The translations under genes and the position numbers were made by a program. A DNA stretch of 64,000 bases, taken from Flavobacteriaceae bacterium NBU2973 (GTDB taxonomy: Bacteria > Bacteroidota > Bacteroidia > Flavobacteriales > Flavobacteriaceae). The number at the start of each line of letters is the position of its first letter. Within the stretch, counting starts at the first letter, position 1. The stretch is from the NCBI GenBank assembly GCA_026162565.1, contig JAOEIQ010000003.1, positions 124,001 to 188,000 on the forward strand. Reading direction: 5' to 3'. The notes under the pieces were generated by a model. That model saw only the letters and a program-made list of their open reading frames with translations, was not told the DNA's origin and ran no database searches. Of this stretch, positions 45,798 to 55,118 are shown in pieces.

Positions 45798-46895
45798 TTA
45801 ATTGATATCCTCGCCTTTTTCTAATTTATCGATGTTAGCTTGAACCCTTCCTTTACTTGCAGCATTAGGAGCATTAGCTAAAGCTACTTTTAAATGCTCT
45901 AGTGCTTTTTTATAATCTCCTTTAGCAGAATAAGCGCGAGCTAATCCATAGTTTGTTGGCCAAGATTGCTTGTGCCTTTCTGCATTCATTTTAAACACTT
46001 CTAAAGCTTTATCTTTCATTCCTAAACCAATTAATTGCCTACCATATTGATGTGCTTCAAATACAGTGGCTTGAGGTAAAAAAGCATCCATAGATTCCAT
46101 GGCTTCAGCTTGCCTACCCAATTTATTTAAAATTCCAGCTCTAATTTGCGTATTTGCAAAAGTTTCTTGACTAAAATTTTGCCCTGACCTTGCAGCATCT
46201 ATCCAAGAAAGAGCCTCGTTTAAATCGCCTCCATTGTTTAAAGAAAAAGCTGCAGCTTGCTCCCAAGTTTGTCTATTAAAGCCAGGTTGATCTTGTAATT
46301 TTCGTCTAATATCTGCTAACACAATATTAGTAACATCTACGTCTATTTTAAAGGGAATTTGTTTTTTCTCCCAGTTTAAAACAACGTCAGCTGAATTTTG
46401 CGTCACATTTTCAAAACCGAAAGTCAATTGTTCAGTATGAGGATGGTCCTTCATAGTCACTCTAACTCTAACAGCGTCTTCATCGGGATTGTAAAAATAG
46501 CTTCCCCAAGCTGTACTATTATTAGATAGAATGATGTCTGCTGTATTATCAGGATTGATAACCATATGTAAACCATAAGCACCAGCTTCAACAGTTTTAC
46601 CATCTATAGCAACATCATCTGTAAATTTAATTATGGTATTCTCATTTGCTCCAGCTCGCCAAGGTGATTCTTTAGCTGTTCCAAATCCGAAGTTATTCAT
46701 GCCATAAGGCACTAGCTTGCCCCAAATTTCGCGACCATTAACACTTGGTCTAGAATACTCAATTGAAATATCTGTAATACCTACACGTTGAGAAACTGTA
46801 GCTTTCTGGCTACCTCTTGGTGTATTTAATTGTGCCAATGCGTTGAAACTTAATGTAAGCGTCAAGCATAAAAAAAGTTTAGTAATTGTTTTCAT
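45798..46895 (-). CDS. Secreted DUF2911 protein with TPR-like C-terminus
   Basis: The chosen ATG (46893-46895) starts MKTITKLFLCLTLTLSFNAL, a clean signal peptide. The open frame extends 14 residues further, but that would put a hydrophilic tail before it. Residues 20-170 are DUF2911 (SRPSVNGREIWGKLVPYG, WRAGANENTIIKFTDD, and WGSYFYNPDEDAVRV). From about 215 to the end, helical repeats look like TPRs (YGLARAYSAKGDYKKALEHL). Function of DUF2911 is unknown; location is probably periplasmic. 365 residues. Confidence 0.88.
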   Translation of the reverse strand: MKTITKLFLCLTLTLSFNALAQLNTPRGSQKATVSQRVGITDISIEYSRPSVNGREIWGKLVPYGMNNFGFGTAKESPWRAGANENTIIKFTDDVAIDGKTVEAGAYGLHMVINPDNTADIILSNNSTAWGSYFYNPDEDAVRVRVTMKDHPHTEQLTFGFENVTQNSADVVLNWEKKQIPFKIDVDVTNIVLADIRRKLQDQPGFNRQTWEQAAAFSLNNGGDLNEALSWIDAARSGQNFSQETFANTQIRAGILNKLGRQAEAMESMDAFLPQATVFEAHQYGRQLIGLGMKDKALEVFKMNAERHKQSWPTNYGLARAYSAKGDYKKALEHLKVALANAPNAASKGRVQANIDKLEKGEDIN

Positions 46896-47033
46896 TATTA
46901 AGAATGATTTTGGTTGAGGACTAAAAGGTAGTAACAATAGTTATGCTCTGATGTTAGCATCCTGTTAAAGAAAAAATACCAAATGTTAATTAACTAATTT
47001 TTAGGATATTTAGGACTTACCTTTTGCTGAAGA

Positions 47034-48266
47034 TTATTTTCTATTCTTCGCTTCAATCCACTTACTCATAAATTTAGTACTCTGCATACTTTGATGTTGC
47101 AGCATTTGTCCAGTAAAGTTATTTAGACGATGCTCTTCTAAACTATTCTTTATTAATTCAACTGTATTTATAAAGTTCTGCTGATAGTTATTTTTATCAA
47201 AACGTTTTCTAACTATTTCAAAGCCATTATGTTGCTTTTCTTCCCAAAGCGATTGAGATGTATACAATTTAACTGCACTGTCTACAAAAGTAGTATCCTC
47301 ATCATTAACAAATCCATTAGCTTCTAATTCACCAAACATACCTTCAGCAGCAATCTCACTCATAACACATGGCAAACCATTTTGCATCGCATCTATTAGC
47401 TTACCCTTAAGACCAGCTCCAAATCGTAGAGGTGCTAAACAGACTTTAGCTTGTTGCATTACTTTATGTACATCATCGGTAAATCCTTTGATTAAAAAAC
47501 CTTGTTTTTTATTATGTAATTGTTCCACTTTTAGAGAAGAATACGCTCCGTAAACATGCATTTCTGCTTTTGGCAATTGTTCACGTATTAGAGGCCAAAG
47601 AGTATCTTTTAAATACCTAATAGCATCATAATTAGGTTCATGTAGAAAATTACCTATTGTAACAAAATGGTTCCTTTCATCAAAACTAGGCAGTCTAGAG
47701 ATAGTTAGATCAGAAATAGAATCTAGTAAAAATGGTAAATAATGAAGAAGTGCTGCATCAACTTTAAAATCGTTTTTAAGAATTTTCATTTCTACTTGAG
47801 AAATAATGAGACTTATATCACATCTATAAATGCTTGCTATTTCACGTTTGGCTGTTTCATTGAATACATAACTTTTATTAAAAGATTTATTATCCTTTAA
47901 TGCTTGATGTCGTCCTTTACGCAAACCGTGTAAATCCTCCGTATCTAAAATTTTTAAAGAGTCTGGGCAAACCTCTGAAACACGCCAACCAAATTGTTCT
48001 TCGGTCATGAATCGATCGAACAATACAATATCTGGTTGTAACTGTCTGATGAAATCATCAAAACTAGAGTGGTTTAACTTTATAGAAACTTCTTCTATTC
48101 CTAGTTTAGAGAGATTAAAAGCATTATCATTTTTAGCACTTGCACAAGCAAAAGTTCTAGTGTAATTATTAGAATGAAAACACTCAATAATTTGAAGCAT
48201 TCTGCTTCCAGCTGCAGAACTTTTTGGCTCTGGAAAGTGATGACCAATTATGAGGAGCTTCTGCAT
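47034..48266 (-). CDS. GT4-type glycosyltransferase
   Basis: The 410-residue protein shows a two-Rossmann GT-B layout: KLLIIGHHFPEPKSSAAGSR at the N-terminus, FVTIGNFLHEPNYDAIRYL near 210, AEMHVYGAY near 243, and the donor-binding LAPLRFGAGLKGKLIDAMQNGLP near 288 with Glu in SEIAAEGM. The donor sugar and acceptor are unknown. The C-terminal 70 residues are helical and less conserved-looking. It ends near the start of the haem-binding protein gene (8-bp gap) on the same strand. Confidence 0.85.
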   Translation of the reverse strand: MQKLLIIGHHFPEPKSSAAGSRMLQIIECFHSNNYTRTFACASAKNDNAFNLSKLGIEEVSIKLNHSSFDDFIRQLQPDIVLFDRFMTEEQFGWRVSEVCPDSLKILDTEDLHGLRKGRHQALKDNKSFNKSYVFNETAKREIASIYRCDISLIISQVEMKILKNDFKVDAALLHYLPFLLDSISDLTISRLPSFDERNHFVTIGNFLHEPNYDAIRYLKDTLWPLIREQLPKAEMHVYGAYSSLKVEQLHNKKQGFLIKGFTDDVHKVMQQAKVCLAPLRFGAGLKGKLIDAMQNGLPCVMSEIAAEGMFGELEANGFVNDEDTTFVDSAVKLYTSQSLWEEKQHNGFEIVRKRFDKNNYQQNFINTVELIKNSLEEHRLNNFTGQMLQHQSMQSTKFMSKWIEAKNRK

Positions 48267-48274
48267 TAACTAAC

Positions 48275-48748
48275 TTACTCTGGCTTATCCTGCAGACTGT
48301 AACCTAAACGCACTTGTTTAGCCCAATCAATAACAGATTGAATTTGCGCGTCTGTTAAATTAGCTTCAGAATGCGTCCATGTATAAGAAGGTAAAGGCAT
48401 TGATTTTGCCTCAACCATTTCAATTAATTCGTCTAATTTATGGTCTTTCTTTTTAACCGAATACTCACTCCATTTAGAAAAATCTAAATGCTTTTTTCCA
48501 TGTTTTACATGGTCTGCTAACCAGTAATTGACAGGTGTAATATTATTATACCAAGGGTAACGTGTATGGCTACTATGACAATCATAACATGTTTCTTTTA
48601 ATACCGCAGCAACTTCAGGAGAGGGCTTTGTTTCGTTTACAAAAGCATTAACAGACGTTACATCTCCTTCATTTTTATCTGGACCAAAAAATTGAGCAAT
48701 TACAAAAACAACTAATAATAGTAAAAGTATTTTCTTGAGAATTTTCAT
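48275..48748 (-). CDS. Membrane-anchored haem-binding protein (c-type CxxCH)
   Basis: The 157-residue protein has one N-terminal membrane segment (about 5-22) and a haem-binding domain with CYDCHSSHTRYPWYN near 54, giving one CxxCH site. NYWLADHVKHGKKHLDFSKW near 77 follows the pattern of the small haem-binding (Haem_bd) family of Bacteroidota. It is probably a periplasmic electron carrier or haem protein. It lies upstream of the glycosyltransferase gene with an 8-bp gap. Confidence 0.85.
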   Translation of the reverse strand: MKILKKILLLLLVVFVIAQFFGPDKNEGDVTSVNAFVNETKPSPEVAAVLKETCYDCHSSHTRYPWYNNITPVNYWLADHVKHGKKHLDFSKWSEYSVKKKDHKLDELIEMVEAKSMPLPSYTWTHSEANLTDAQIQSVIDWAKQVRLGYSLQDKPE

Positions 48749-48795
48749 GCGTTTAAATTTTAGTAATTATTTGATTTGATGTTAATTATAAAATT

Positions 48796-48830
48796 GAGAA
48801 CGCATGCAACCACTCGCCGAACTCGTTCTC
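48796..48830. repeat. Dispersed intergenic repeat, hairpin form
   Basis: GAGAACG (48796-48802) and CGTTCTC (48824-48830) are perfect inverted copies around a 21-nt loop containing ACTCGCCGAACT. The CGAACT/GAGAAC words recall the intergenic elements at 24199-24274 and 59972-60009. It lies between two divergent genes. Confidence 0.45.
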
Positions 48831-48928
48831 TCATTAAGAAATTTAAATATGACCTTAAGTGAAGTAAATATTAAATTTCTTAATTTTCGTTTCATTTGTT
48901 TAATTTTAGGTGTCTAAAATAAAAAACT

Positions 48929-49498
48929 TTGACAACAGAGCAGCTATATAACGAATTAAATTATGTTAATCATTCACGTGAAAAGCGTTTATACTATGCA
49001 AATTTAGTGATAGACAATCCAGAATTAATTCCAAAGTTATTAGAAATTTTATTTATGGTTAACGACAAAATATCCTGTCGTGCTGCTTGGGTTTTTGAGT
49101 TTATGTCTGGGGAAAATTTGGAGTCATCAATTCCTTATTTAGATTCATTTACTGATAACATGAGTAAAGTACATCAAGATTCTGCAGTAAGACCTGTAGC
49201 AAAAGTTTGCGAATATTTAGTTAAAGCCTATTACTCAAAACACGACAATAGAATTAAAACCAGTTTGACTGAAAAACACAAAGAAAAAATTATTGAAGCT
49301 TGTTTTGATTGGATGATTAATGACGAAAAAATTGCACCAAAAGCGTATGCAATGAATAGCTTGTTTTTATTAGGAAAGGATTATGACTGGATTCACCCAG
49401 AATTAGTAATGATTTTAGAACGCGATTACCAAATGCAAAGTTCAGGATTTAAAGCGCGAGCTAGACATATTCTCAAAAAGTTAGAAGTTAGGAGCTAG
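48929..49498 (+). CDS. Conserved hypothetical helical protein preceding purB
   Basis: The 189-residue protein starts with TTG (48929) and looks like two-helix repeats of the HEAT kind (NPELIPKLLEILFMVNDKIS, CRAAWVFEFMSG, and APKAYAMNSLFLLG). I know no function; proteins of this kind sit next to purB in flavobacteria. The last codons (KLEVRS, stop) are encoded by the first units of a 7-bp tandem repeat, so the C-terminus could vary with repeat number. Confidence 0.7.
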   Translation: MTTEQLYNELNYVNHSREKRLYYANLVIDNPELIPKLLEILFMVNDKISCRAAWVFEFMSGENLESSIPYLDSFTDNMSKVHQDSAVRPVAKVCEYLVKAYYSKHDNRIKTSLTEKHKEKIIEACFDWMINDEKIAPKAYAMNSLFLLGKDYDWIHPELVMILERDYQMQSSGFKARARHILKKLEVRS

Positions 49499-49528
49499 AA
49501 GTTAGAAGTTAGAAGTTAGAAGTTAGAA
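49480..49528. repeat. 7-bp tandem repeat GTTAGAA, seven units
   Basis: Unit GTTAGAA at 49480-49486, two variant units (GTTAGGA, GCTAGAA), then four perfect units at 49501-49528. It covers the last codons and the TAG stop (49496-49498) of the upstream gene. The period is not a multiple of three. Confidence 0.95.
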
Positions 49529-49591
49529 GAATTTATTCTTATTAAAATGTAAAAATCTACAATCAGCGTTCGTCAATCATCAATCTTATAG

Positions 49592-49599
49592 TATCTTTG
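49592..49599 (+). promoter_or_regulatory. Possible -7 box upstream of purB
   Basis: TATCTTTG fits TAnnTTTG and lies 26 bp before the purB ATG. No clear TTG -33 element is seen at the usual distance. Confidence 0.4.
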
Positions 49600-49625
49600 C
49601 TTTTTGCAAAAAACAACACAACAAC

Positions 49626-50969
49626 ATGTCAATATCATCACTAAATGCCATCTCTCCTATTGATGGACGTTATAGGAATAAAGTAGCAGATTTATCAAAC
49701 TATTTTTCTGAAGAAGCCCTTATAAGGTATCGTGTTTTAGTAGAAGTAGAATATTTTATAGCGCTCTGCGAAATTCCGCTTCCACAACTTAATGATATTG
49801 ATACATCAGTGTTTTCAGATTTACGAAAACTATATCAAGAATTTTCAGCAGATGATGCATTAGCGATTAAAAACATTGAGGCAGTTACAAATCATGATGT
49901 TAAAGCTGTTGAATACTTTATAAAAGAACAATTTGACAAACTTGGATTAGAGAAATATAAAGAGTTTATTCATTTTGGGTTAACCTCTCAAGATATTAAT
50001 AATACTGCAATTCCATTAAGTATAAAGGAAGCTATGAATGATAGTTATGTTCCTGAATACTTTAAAGTTTTAGAAAAACTTAAAGAGCTTACTTCTGAAT
50101 GGGAAGCTATTTCTATGCTGGCAAGAACTCACGGTCAACCAGCTTCACCTACTCGTTTAGGAAAAGAAATTCAGGTTTTTGTAACGCGATTAGAAGAACA
50201 GTTTAATTTATTGAACGATATACCAAGTGCTGCAAAATTTGGAGGAGCAACTGGAAATTTTAATGCACATAAAGTGGCCTACCCAAATATAGACTGGAAA
50301 GCATTTGGAAGTAAATTTGTTCAAGAAAAATTGGGCTTACAACATTCGTTTCCTACAACTCAAATTGAGCATTACGATCATATGGCTGCTTTGTTTGATT
50401 GTTTAAAGCGAATTAATACAATAATTATTGATTTAGATCGTGATTTCTGGACATACGTCTCAATGGATTATTTTAAACAAAAAATAAAAAAAGGGGAAGT
50501 TGGGAGTTCGGCGATGCCTCATAAAGTAAATCCAATAGATTTTGAAAACAGTGAAGGAAATCTAGGTATTGCTAATGCTATTTTTGAACATCTGTCTGCA
50601 AAATTACCTATTTCCAGAATGCAACGTGATTTAACGGACAGTACTGTTTTGCGAAATGTTGGCGTACCTTTTGGTCACACGCTTATTGGTTTTAAATCTA
50701 CCTTAAAAGGATTAAACAAATTATTACTCAATGGTAGTAAATTTGAAGAGGATTTAGAAAATAACTGGGCAGTTGTTGCAGAAGCTATTCAAACAATCTT
50801 ACGAAGAGAAGGCTATCCTAATCCATATGAAGCTTTAAAGGGTTTAACTAGAACAAACGAAAAAATCACGCAATCTTCTATTTCAAATTTTATTGATACA
50901 TTAGAGGTATCAAATGAGGTTAAAGCTGAATTAAAAGTAATATCACCTCAAAATTATACTGGTATTTAA
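49626..50969 (+). CDS. purB: Adenylosuccinate lyase
   Basis: The 447-residue protein shows the fumarase/aspartase superfamily pattern: LNAISPIDGRYRNKV at the start, HFGLTSQDINNTA near 118, MLARTHGQPASPTRLGKE near 164 and the signature GSSAMPHKVNPIDFEN near 292. It performs two steps in purine biosynthesis (SAICAR to AICAR, adenylosuccinate to AMP). The N-terminus matches the E. coli-type PurB. It is followed one base later by a small membrane-protein gene. Confidence 0.97.
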   Translation: MSISSLNAISPIDGRYRNKVADLSNYFSEEALIRYRVLVEVEYFIALCEIPLPQLNDIDTSVFSDLRKLYQEFSADDALAIKNIEAVTNHDVKAVEYFIKEQFDKLGLEKYKEFIHFGLTSQDINNTAIPLSIKEAMNDSYVPEYFKVLEKLKELTSEWEAISMLARTHGQPASPTRLGKEIQVFVTRLEEQFNLLNDIPSAAKFGGATGNFNAHKVAYPNIDWKAFGSKFVQEKLGLQHSFPTTQIEHYDHMAALFDCLKRINTIIIDLDRDFWTYVSMDYFKQKIKKGEVGSSAMPHKVNPIDFENSEGNLGIANAIFEHLSAKLPISRMQRDLTDSTVLRNVGVPFGHTLIGFKSTLKGLNKLLLNGSKFEEDLENNWAVVAEAIQTILRREGYPNPYEALKGLTRTNEKITQSSISNFIDTLEVSNEVKAELKVISPQNYTGI

Positions 50970-50970
50970 A

Positions 50971-51225
50971 ATGTTTAGTGATCGTTTTGCTTTATACTTT
51001 TGTTGCGGATTAACCATAGCTTTTATGGCTTTTTGTATTATTGACGTTACTGGTTTATATCCTTTAATGGAAAATGTAGCCATACAGCTTTTATTAATTC
51101 TTGCATTTAGTTTATTAGTCCTAAATACTTTTATATCCAGAAATCAAGATGACGATAGTAACGATTTTATAAAAGAAAATCTGTCTGAAACTGAAATTGA
51201 AGATTCAGAATACAGACAGATTTAA
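50971..51225 (+). CDS. Small membrane protein, unknown function
   Basis: The 84-residue protein has two hydrophobic segments (about 7-24 and 33-52) and an acidic C-terminal tail. No family recognised. The start lies 1 bp after the purB stop, so it is probably co-transcribed with purB. It converges on the DUF4252 gene. Confidence 0.65.
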   Translation: MFSDRFALYFCCGLTIAFMAFCIIDVTGLYPLMENVAIQLLLILAFSLLVLNTFISRNQDDDSNDFIKENLSETEIEDSEYRQI

Positions 51226-51245
51226 ACAGTAACATTTTTCCTATT

Positions 51246-51791
51246 TTATTTAAAGAACTCCGAAAATTGTTTGAGCTCTGAACTTTCATAGTCTAGACTT
51301 TTAATAGCATCGCCTAGTTTTATAATTTTTGCAGGTTCCATATTATCACCTAAAACACGGACAATAGCAAACCCTTTATCTTTTGCTGTACCAACTATAA
51401 TAAGTTCGTCAATTGAGGTATCGTCACCTAAATACTTTACAATGATTTTACCGTCAGAACTATTACCTCCTCTAAATAACTCTTGATATTTAGAGTCTTT
51501 TAAAATAGTCATAACTTTAGCATACTCTTCATTATAAACTTCTGTATTGTCAGCTGTTTTTTGAAAACCAAGCATATTAAGCTTATTCAATGATTCGTAA
51601 GCTTCACGCTGATCCTCTGTGAGATTTTGATCATCAAGATTTAAGATGCTTACTGGAACATCTACAGACATAAAATCTGCTTTCTCTTGATTAAAAACAA
51701 AATACGATTGTAGAGACTCACCTTGACCACAACTCGAAAGAATTGCAGTCAAAATAAGTATCATGATTGAATTTTTGATTGATAGTTTCAT
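51246..51791 (-). CDS. DUF4252-like lipoprotein
   Basis: The 181-residue protein has a lipoprotein signal (LSSC, Cys21) and DUF4252-type sequence. A segment with KVMTILKDSKYQELFRG near 92 is followed by KIIVKYLGDDTSIDELIIVG. It lies after a second DUF4252 gene and is the last of the sigma-factor operon. It is a paralogue-like partner of the 51815 gene rather than a copy. Function unknown, probably periplasmic/outer membrane. Confidence 0.75.
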   Translation of the reverse strand: MKLSIKNSIMILILTAILSSCGQGESLQSYFVFNQEKADFMSVDVPVSILNLDDQNLTEDQREAYESLNKLNMLGFQKTADNTEVYNEEYAKVMTILKDSKYQELFRGGNSSDGKIIVKYLGDDTSIDELIIVGTAKDKGFAIVRVLGDNMEPAKIIKLGDAIKSLDYESSELKQFSEFFK

Positions 51792-51814
51792 CTTAATGAT
51801 TGAATTGACTTCTA

Positions 51815-52387
51815 TTAGTTCTTCTTACTTCCAGCCTTCTTTAAGTGCTTTCCGCCAGGAACATCCATTTTTTCGGTGAATTTACCTATTTGTCTTAAAT
51901 CGATATCTCCTGTTAACGATAAAATTACTGTTTCGATGTCACGCTTTTTACCATTAATTTTAATGTCTTGTCCTTCAGTCATTTCTTTAATTCCAGTAGC
52001 TAACATTACTAACTCTTTAACATGGTTTTCATCTCGACCTTCTTTAACATAAAACTTAACTGTTTGTCCCCCATCTTTAATACGCATTAACTCTTCTAAA
52101 CTTGAGCTATTGATGTGCGATTTAAAATCTGCTTTCATTTGGTTAGAGATACCATCGTTACCTGTTGTAAAAACACGCATTCCAGTAATCTTTCCTACAA
52201 AGTCTATTACTTCTTGAGCTTCAGCATCGTCAACATCTAAACTCATACTTGCAAGCATGTTAAACATTTTTTTATTTACTACAATTGATGCAACATCTTC
52301 TTGATCTTCATATTTATCAAAAATACTTTGACCAAACGTTAAAGCTGGAGCGATTACAATTGCTATTAATATTACTAACTTTTTCAT
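51815..52387 (-). CDS. DUF4252 protein with signal peptide
   Basis: The 190-residue protein starts with a signal peptide (ends near LTFGQ) and has the DUF4252 pattern: SIFDKYEDQEDVASIVVNKK near 21, VIDFVGKITGMRVFTTG near 60 and VKFYVKEGRDENHVKELVML near 110. In Bacteroidota this domain often sits beside ECF sigma factors, as here. A role in sensing or responding at the envelope is possible but unproven. Confidence 0.85.
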   Translation of the reverse strand: MKKLVILIAIVIAPALTFGQSIFDKYEDQEDVASIVVNKKMFNMLASMSLDVDDAEAQEVIDFVGKITGMRVFTTGNDGISNQMKADFKSHINSSSLEELMRIKDGGQTVKFYVKEGRDENHVKELVMLATGIKEMTEGQDIKINGKKRDIETVILSLTGDIDLRQIGKFTEKMDVPGGKHLKKAGSKKN

Positions 52388-52398
52388 GATTTAATTAT

Positions 52399-52884
52399 TT
52401 AATTATTTGTTTTAAAAATTTTATTTGTTGTTTCTGTAAAGGTTTCTACATGAGATAAACTTTCTGCTCCTTTATTAAAATTGGATGACATTAAGTCTAA
52501 AGCCTGCATATTTTCTGTTCCTTTATTAAATGTTGAAGACAGTAAATTTAATGCTTCAACGGTTTGATTATAAGCTAATAATTGCTCCTCTGTATATTGA
52601 GGTTCTTTATTAACTTGAGTATAGACACCAAACATTAGAACTGTAATAGCTGCGACAGAAATCCATTTGTAAATACTATTTATTTTTCTAGGTTTTAATG
52701 GAACGTCTTTAGTAAACTGTTCTTGTTGTGTTGCCAAAAAATACACAAACATTGGTTTGTACGTTTCTAAATGAGGCGCAACTGTTTCTTGCGAAAAATA
52801 GTCTTTTAACAGAGCTTCCTCCTTTAAGGTTGTTTCACCTTGTTCGTATTTTGTTATTAATCCTTCTATATTATCTAACACCAT
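52399..52884 (-). CDS. Small membrane protein downstream of ECF sigma factor, possible anti-sigma factor
   Basis: The 161-residue protein has an N-terminal cytoplasmic helical part (about 1-65, with EQGETTLKEEALLKDYFSQE), one transmembrane segment (ISVAAITVLMFGVYTQV, about 72-90) and a C-terminal part with two similar stretches (EALNLLSSTFNKGTENM and QALDLMSSNFNKGAESL). The layout and the 14-bp overlap with the sigma gene fit an anti-sigma factor, though no ZAS motif is seen. Confidence 0.6.
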   Translation of the reverse strand: MVLDNIEGLITKYEQGETTLKEEALLKDYFSQETVAPHLETYKPMFVYFLATQQEQFTKDVPLKPRKINSIYKWISVAAITVLMFGVYTQVNKEPQYTEEQLLAYNQTVEALNLLSSTFNKGTENMQALDLMSSNFNKGAESLSHVETFTETTNKIFKTNN

Positions 52885-53380
52885 AATTATGTGTTTTAGT
52901 TAATTTTTCTCGTATTGTTTTTCTTGCTCTTGAGAGTGCTACTCTAATAGCAGTTTCATTCATATCTAACATTTTTGATATTTCAGCAAACTCATATTGT
53001 TCTACATCTCGCATTTGCAATATTATTTTTTGTTGCTCTGGTAAATCTTCAATAATCTTACCAACCCAATCTACACTATCATTTAACTCAACTTGTTTTT
53101 GTAAGGATATGTTACCATCTTGATAATTACTATGCACTATTTTTAGATTCTGTGCATGTTTAGACTTTAACTTATCCAAACAAAAATTCTTTGTCATCGT
53201 CATCGAAAAAGCTTCTACATTCTTGTAGTCCTCTATTTGCTTTTTATTTTTCCAAAGCTTTAACAAAATTTCTTGAGTAGCATCTTCTGCTTCTTCTCTA
53301 GAAACTAGCAATCGTTTGGCTAAACGAAAAACTTTATCTTTAAAAGGCATTACAATATGTAAAAACGCTTCTTGTGTCAT
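52871..53380 (-). CDS. ECF-type RNA polymerase sigma factor
   Basis: The 169-residue protein has region 2 (DATQEILLKLWKNKKQIEDY near 34) and region 4 (LPEQQKIILQMRDVEQYEFA near 114, then LDMNETAIRVALSRARKTI), the two-domain ECF pattern. It directs transcription of specific promoters. It heads an operon with a membrane protein overlapping by 14 bp and two DUF4252 genes, a typical self-contained envelope regulatory unit. Confidence 0.93.
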   Translation of the reverse strand: MTQEAFLHIVMPFKDKVFRLAKRLLVSREEAEDATQEILLKLWKNKKQIEDYKNVEAFSMTMTKNFCLDKLKSKHAQNLKIVHSNYQDGNISLQKQVELNDSVDWVGKIIEDLPEQQKIILQMRDVEQYEFAEISKMLDMNETAIRVALSRARKTIREKLTKTHNYGVR

Positions 53381-53545
53381 TTTTGGTTTGGTTAGAATAG
53401 CTTTTTATGGCTATTTGTTATTACGACGAACTACTTCAGATTTTGTTACAAAATATTTTTAAAATAAAATAATGTCAGTAAATTTAGAGTTTATATATTG
53501 AATGACTTTTAAAAAATTGCTTTAAAAAGAAATAATAAATTACAT

Positions 53546-55054
53546 ATGAAAAATTTGAAAAATTTTCACGAACACTTAATAAATAAATATGTTGTGAGTA
53601 AAAACTTAAAATATTCACTACTAGCCTTTGTCTTTATTTTTAACACAAGTTGTTTTAATGATGATATAGACGATAATATAGCCTCTTCAAGAGAGATTAA
53701 CGATTTTATCTGGAAAGGCATGAACTTATGGTATTTCTGGCAGCAAGATGTGCCTGATTTATTAGATGATCGTTTTTCTAGTAATAGTGAATATGGTGAC
53801 TATTTAGATAGTTTTGATTCTCCTGAAGCTTTATTTGAAAGTCTTTTATTTAGCGAAGATCGTTTTAGTATTATAACATCTAACTATAATGATTTAATTA
53901 ATTCTCTAAATGGCGTATCACTATCTAATGGAATGGAATTTGGATTAGCAAGAATTGATGGTGGATCAGAATTATTAGGTTTTGTTCAATATGTAGTTCC
54001 CAATTCTAATGCAGCTTCCCAAAATGTTGAAAGAGGAATGCTCTTTAGATCAGTGGATGGTACTAACTTAAATGAAAATAATTTTGGTAGTTTATTATTC
54101 GGAGATAATACAAGCTACACAATAGGACTAGCTGATATCGTAAATGATGAAATTGTAGTAAATGGCAATGAAATTACATTAATAAAGCAAACCCTTACAG
54201 AGAACCCAATACTTATAAATGAAGTTTATGAAATTGAAGGTATAAAAATTGGTTACTTAATGTATAATAGCTTTAATGATGAATTTGATAATCAGTTAAA
54301 TGCTGTTTTTGCAGAATTTGCTTCCGAAAATATTGATGAGTTAATTCTTGATTTACGCTACAATTTAGGAGGAAGTGTTGGTACTACTATACGCTTATCT
54401 AGCATGATAACTGGGCAATATACAGGAGATGTTTTTTTAAGATCTGTTTATAACGATAAATTAAATGAAGTTTTAAGTGAAGAAGATAGAGAACGAAATT
54501 TTGTAAATGAATTAGCCGATGGGTCAGCTATAAATAGCTTAAACTTAAACTCATTATATGTATTAGCTCAAGGTAGCTCTGCTTCAGCTAGCGAGTTATT
54601 AATTAACTCTTTAAGTGCCTCTCCTTATTTAGGAAATAATCTCGTACATATTGGAGATGTAACGGTTGGTAAAAATGAATTTTCAACTGTATTATTGGAT
54701 GCACCTGATTGTGCTTTCGTATTAACCGAAAATTGTTCTGGACCAATAAATCCAAATCATACATATGGCATGTTACCACTTTTAGGTAGAAATGCCAATG
54801 CTGATGGCTTTTTTGAATTTACAGATGGTTTAAACCCAGATATTACTTTTGAGGAAGACATCAGTAATCTTGGTGTTTTAGGAGATGTGACAGAACCTTT
54901 ATTAGAAAGAGCTATTCAGGAAATTATTGGTACAAGAGCTCCAGTTAGCAATAATAGTAATAGTAAGTTTAAAATAATGACAAACTCTAAATTCTATACA
55001 CCAATTAAGGATAATATGGTAATGGATATAAATACCTCCATGCTAAATAATTAA
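53546..55054 (+). CDS. S41-family peptidase-like lipoprotein
   Basis: The 502-residue protein has an unusually long N-terminus before a hydrophobic segment and lipobox (FNTSC, Cys37), so an internal start is possible. It contains an S41 core: ENIDELILDLRYNLGGSVGTT near 260 and LAQGSSASASELLINSL near 342, with Ser as nucleophile candidate. This C-terminal processing-type protease family is common in Bacteroidota; the target is unknown. A terminator shared with the TonB receptor follows. Confidence 0.82.
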   Translation: MKNLKNFHEHLINKYVVSKNLKYSLLAFVFIFNTSCFNDDIDDNIASSREINDFIWKGMNLWYFWQQDVPDLLDDRFSSNSEYGDYLDSFDSPEALFESLLFSEDRFSIITSNYNDLINSLNGVSLSNGMEFGLARIDGGSELLGFVQYVVPNSNAASQNVERGMLFRSVDGTNLNENNFGSLLFGDNTSYTIGLADIVNDEIVVNGNEITLIKQTLTENPILINEVYEIEGIKIGYLMYNSFNDEFDNQLNAVFAEFASENIDELILDLRYNLGGSVGTTIRLSSMITGQYTGDVFLRSVYNDKLNEVLSEEDRERNFVNELADGSAINSLNLNSLYVLAQGSSASASELLINSLSASPYLGNNLVHIGDVTVGKNEFSTVLLDAPDCAFVLTENCSGPINPNHTYGMLPLLGRNANADGFFEFTDGLNPDITFEEDISNLGVLGDVTEPLLERAIQEIIGTRAPVSNNSNSKFKIMTNSKFYTPIKDNMVMDINTSMLNN

Positions 55055-55068
55055 AACATCTTACAACA

Positions 55069-55116
55069 AAAAAGCCGCTGCATTTCGAGAACCTCAATGA
55101 CCAGCGGCTTTTTTAT
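55069..55116. terminator. Bidirectional terminator between S41 gene and TonB receptor gene
   Basis: AAAAAGCCGCTG (55069-55080) pairs with CAGCGGCTTTTT (55102-55113), loop 21 nt. The loop reads CATTTCGAGAACCTCAATGA, resembling the dispersed intergenic repeat words. T and A tracts flank the stem on both sides. Confidence 0.88.
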
Positions 55117-55118
55117 TT

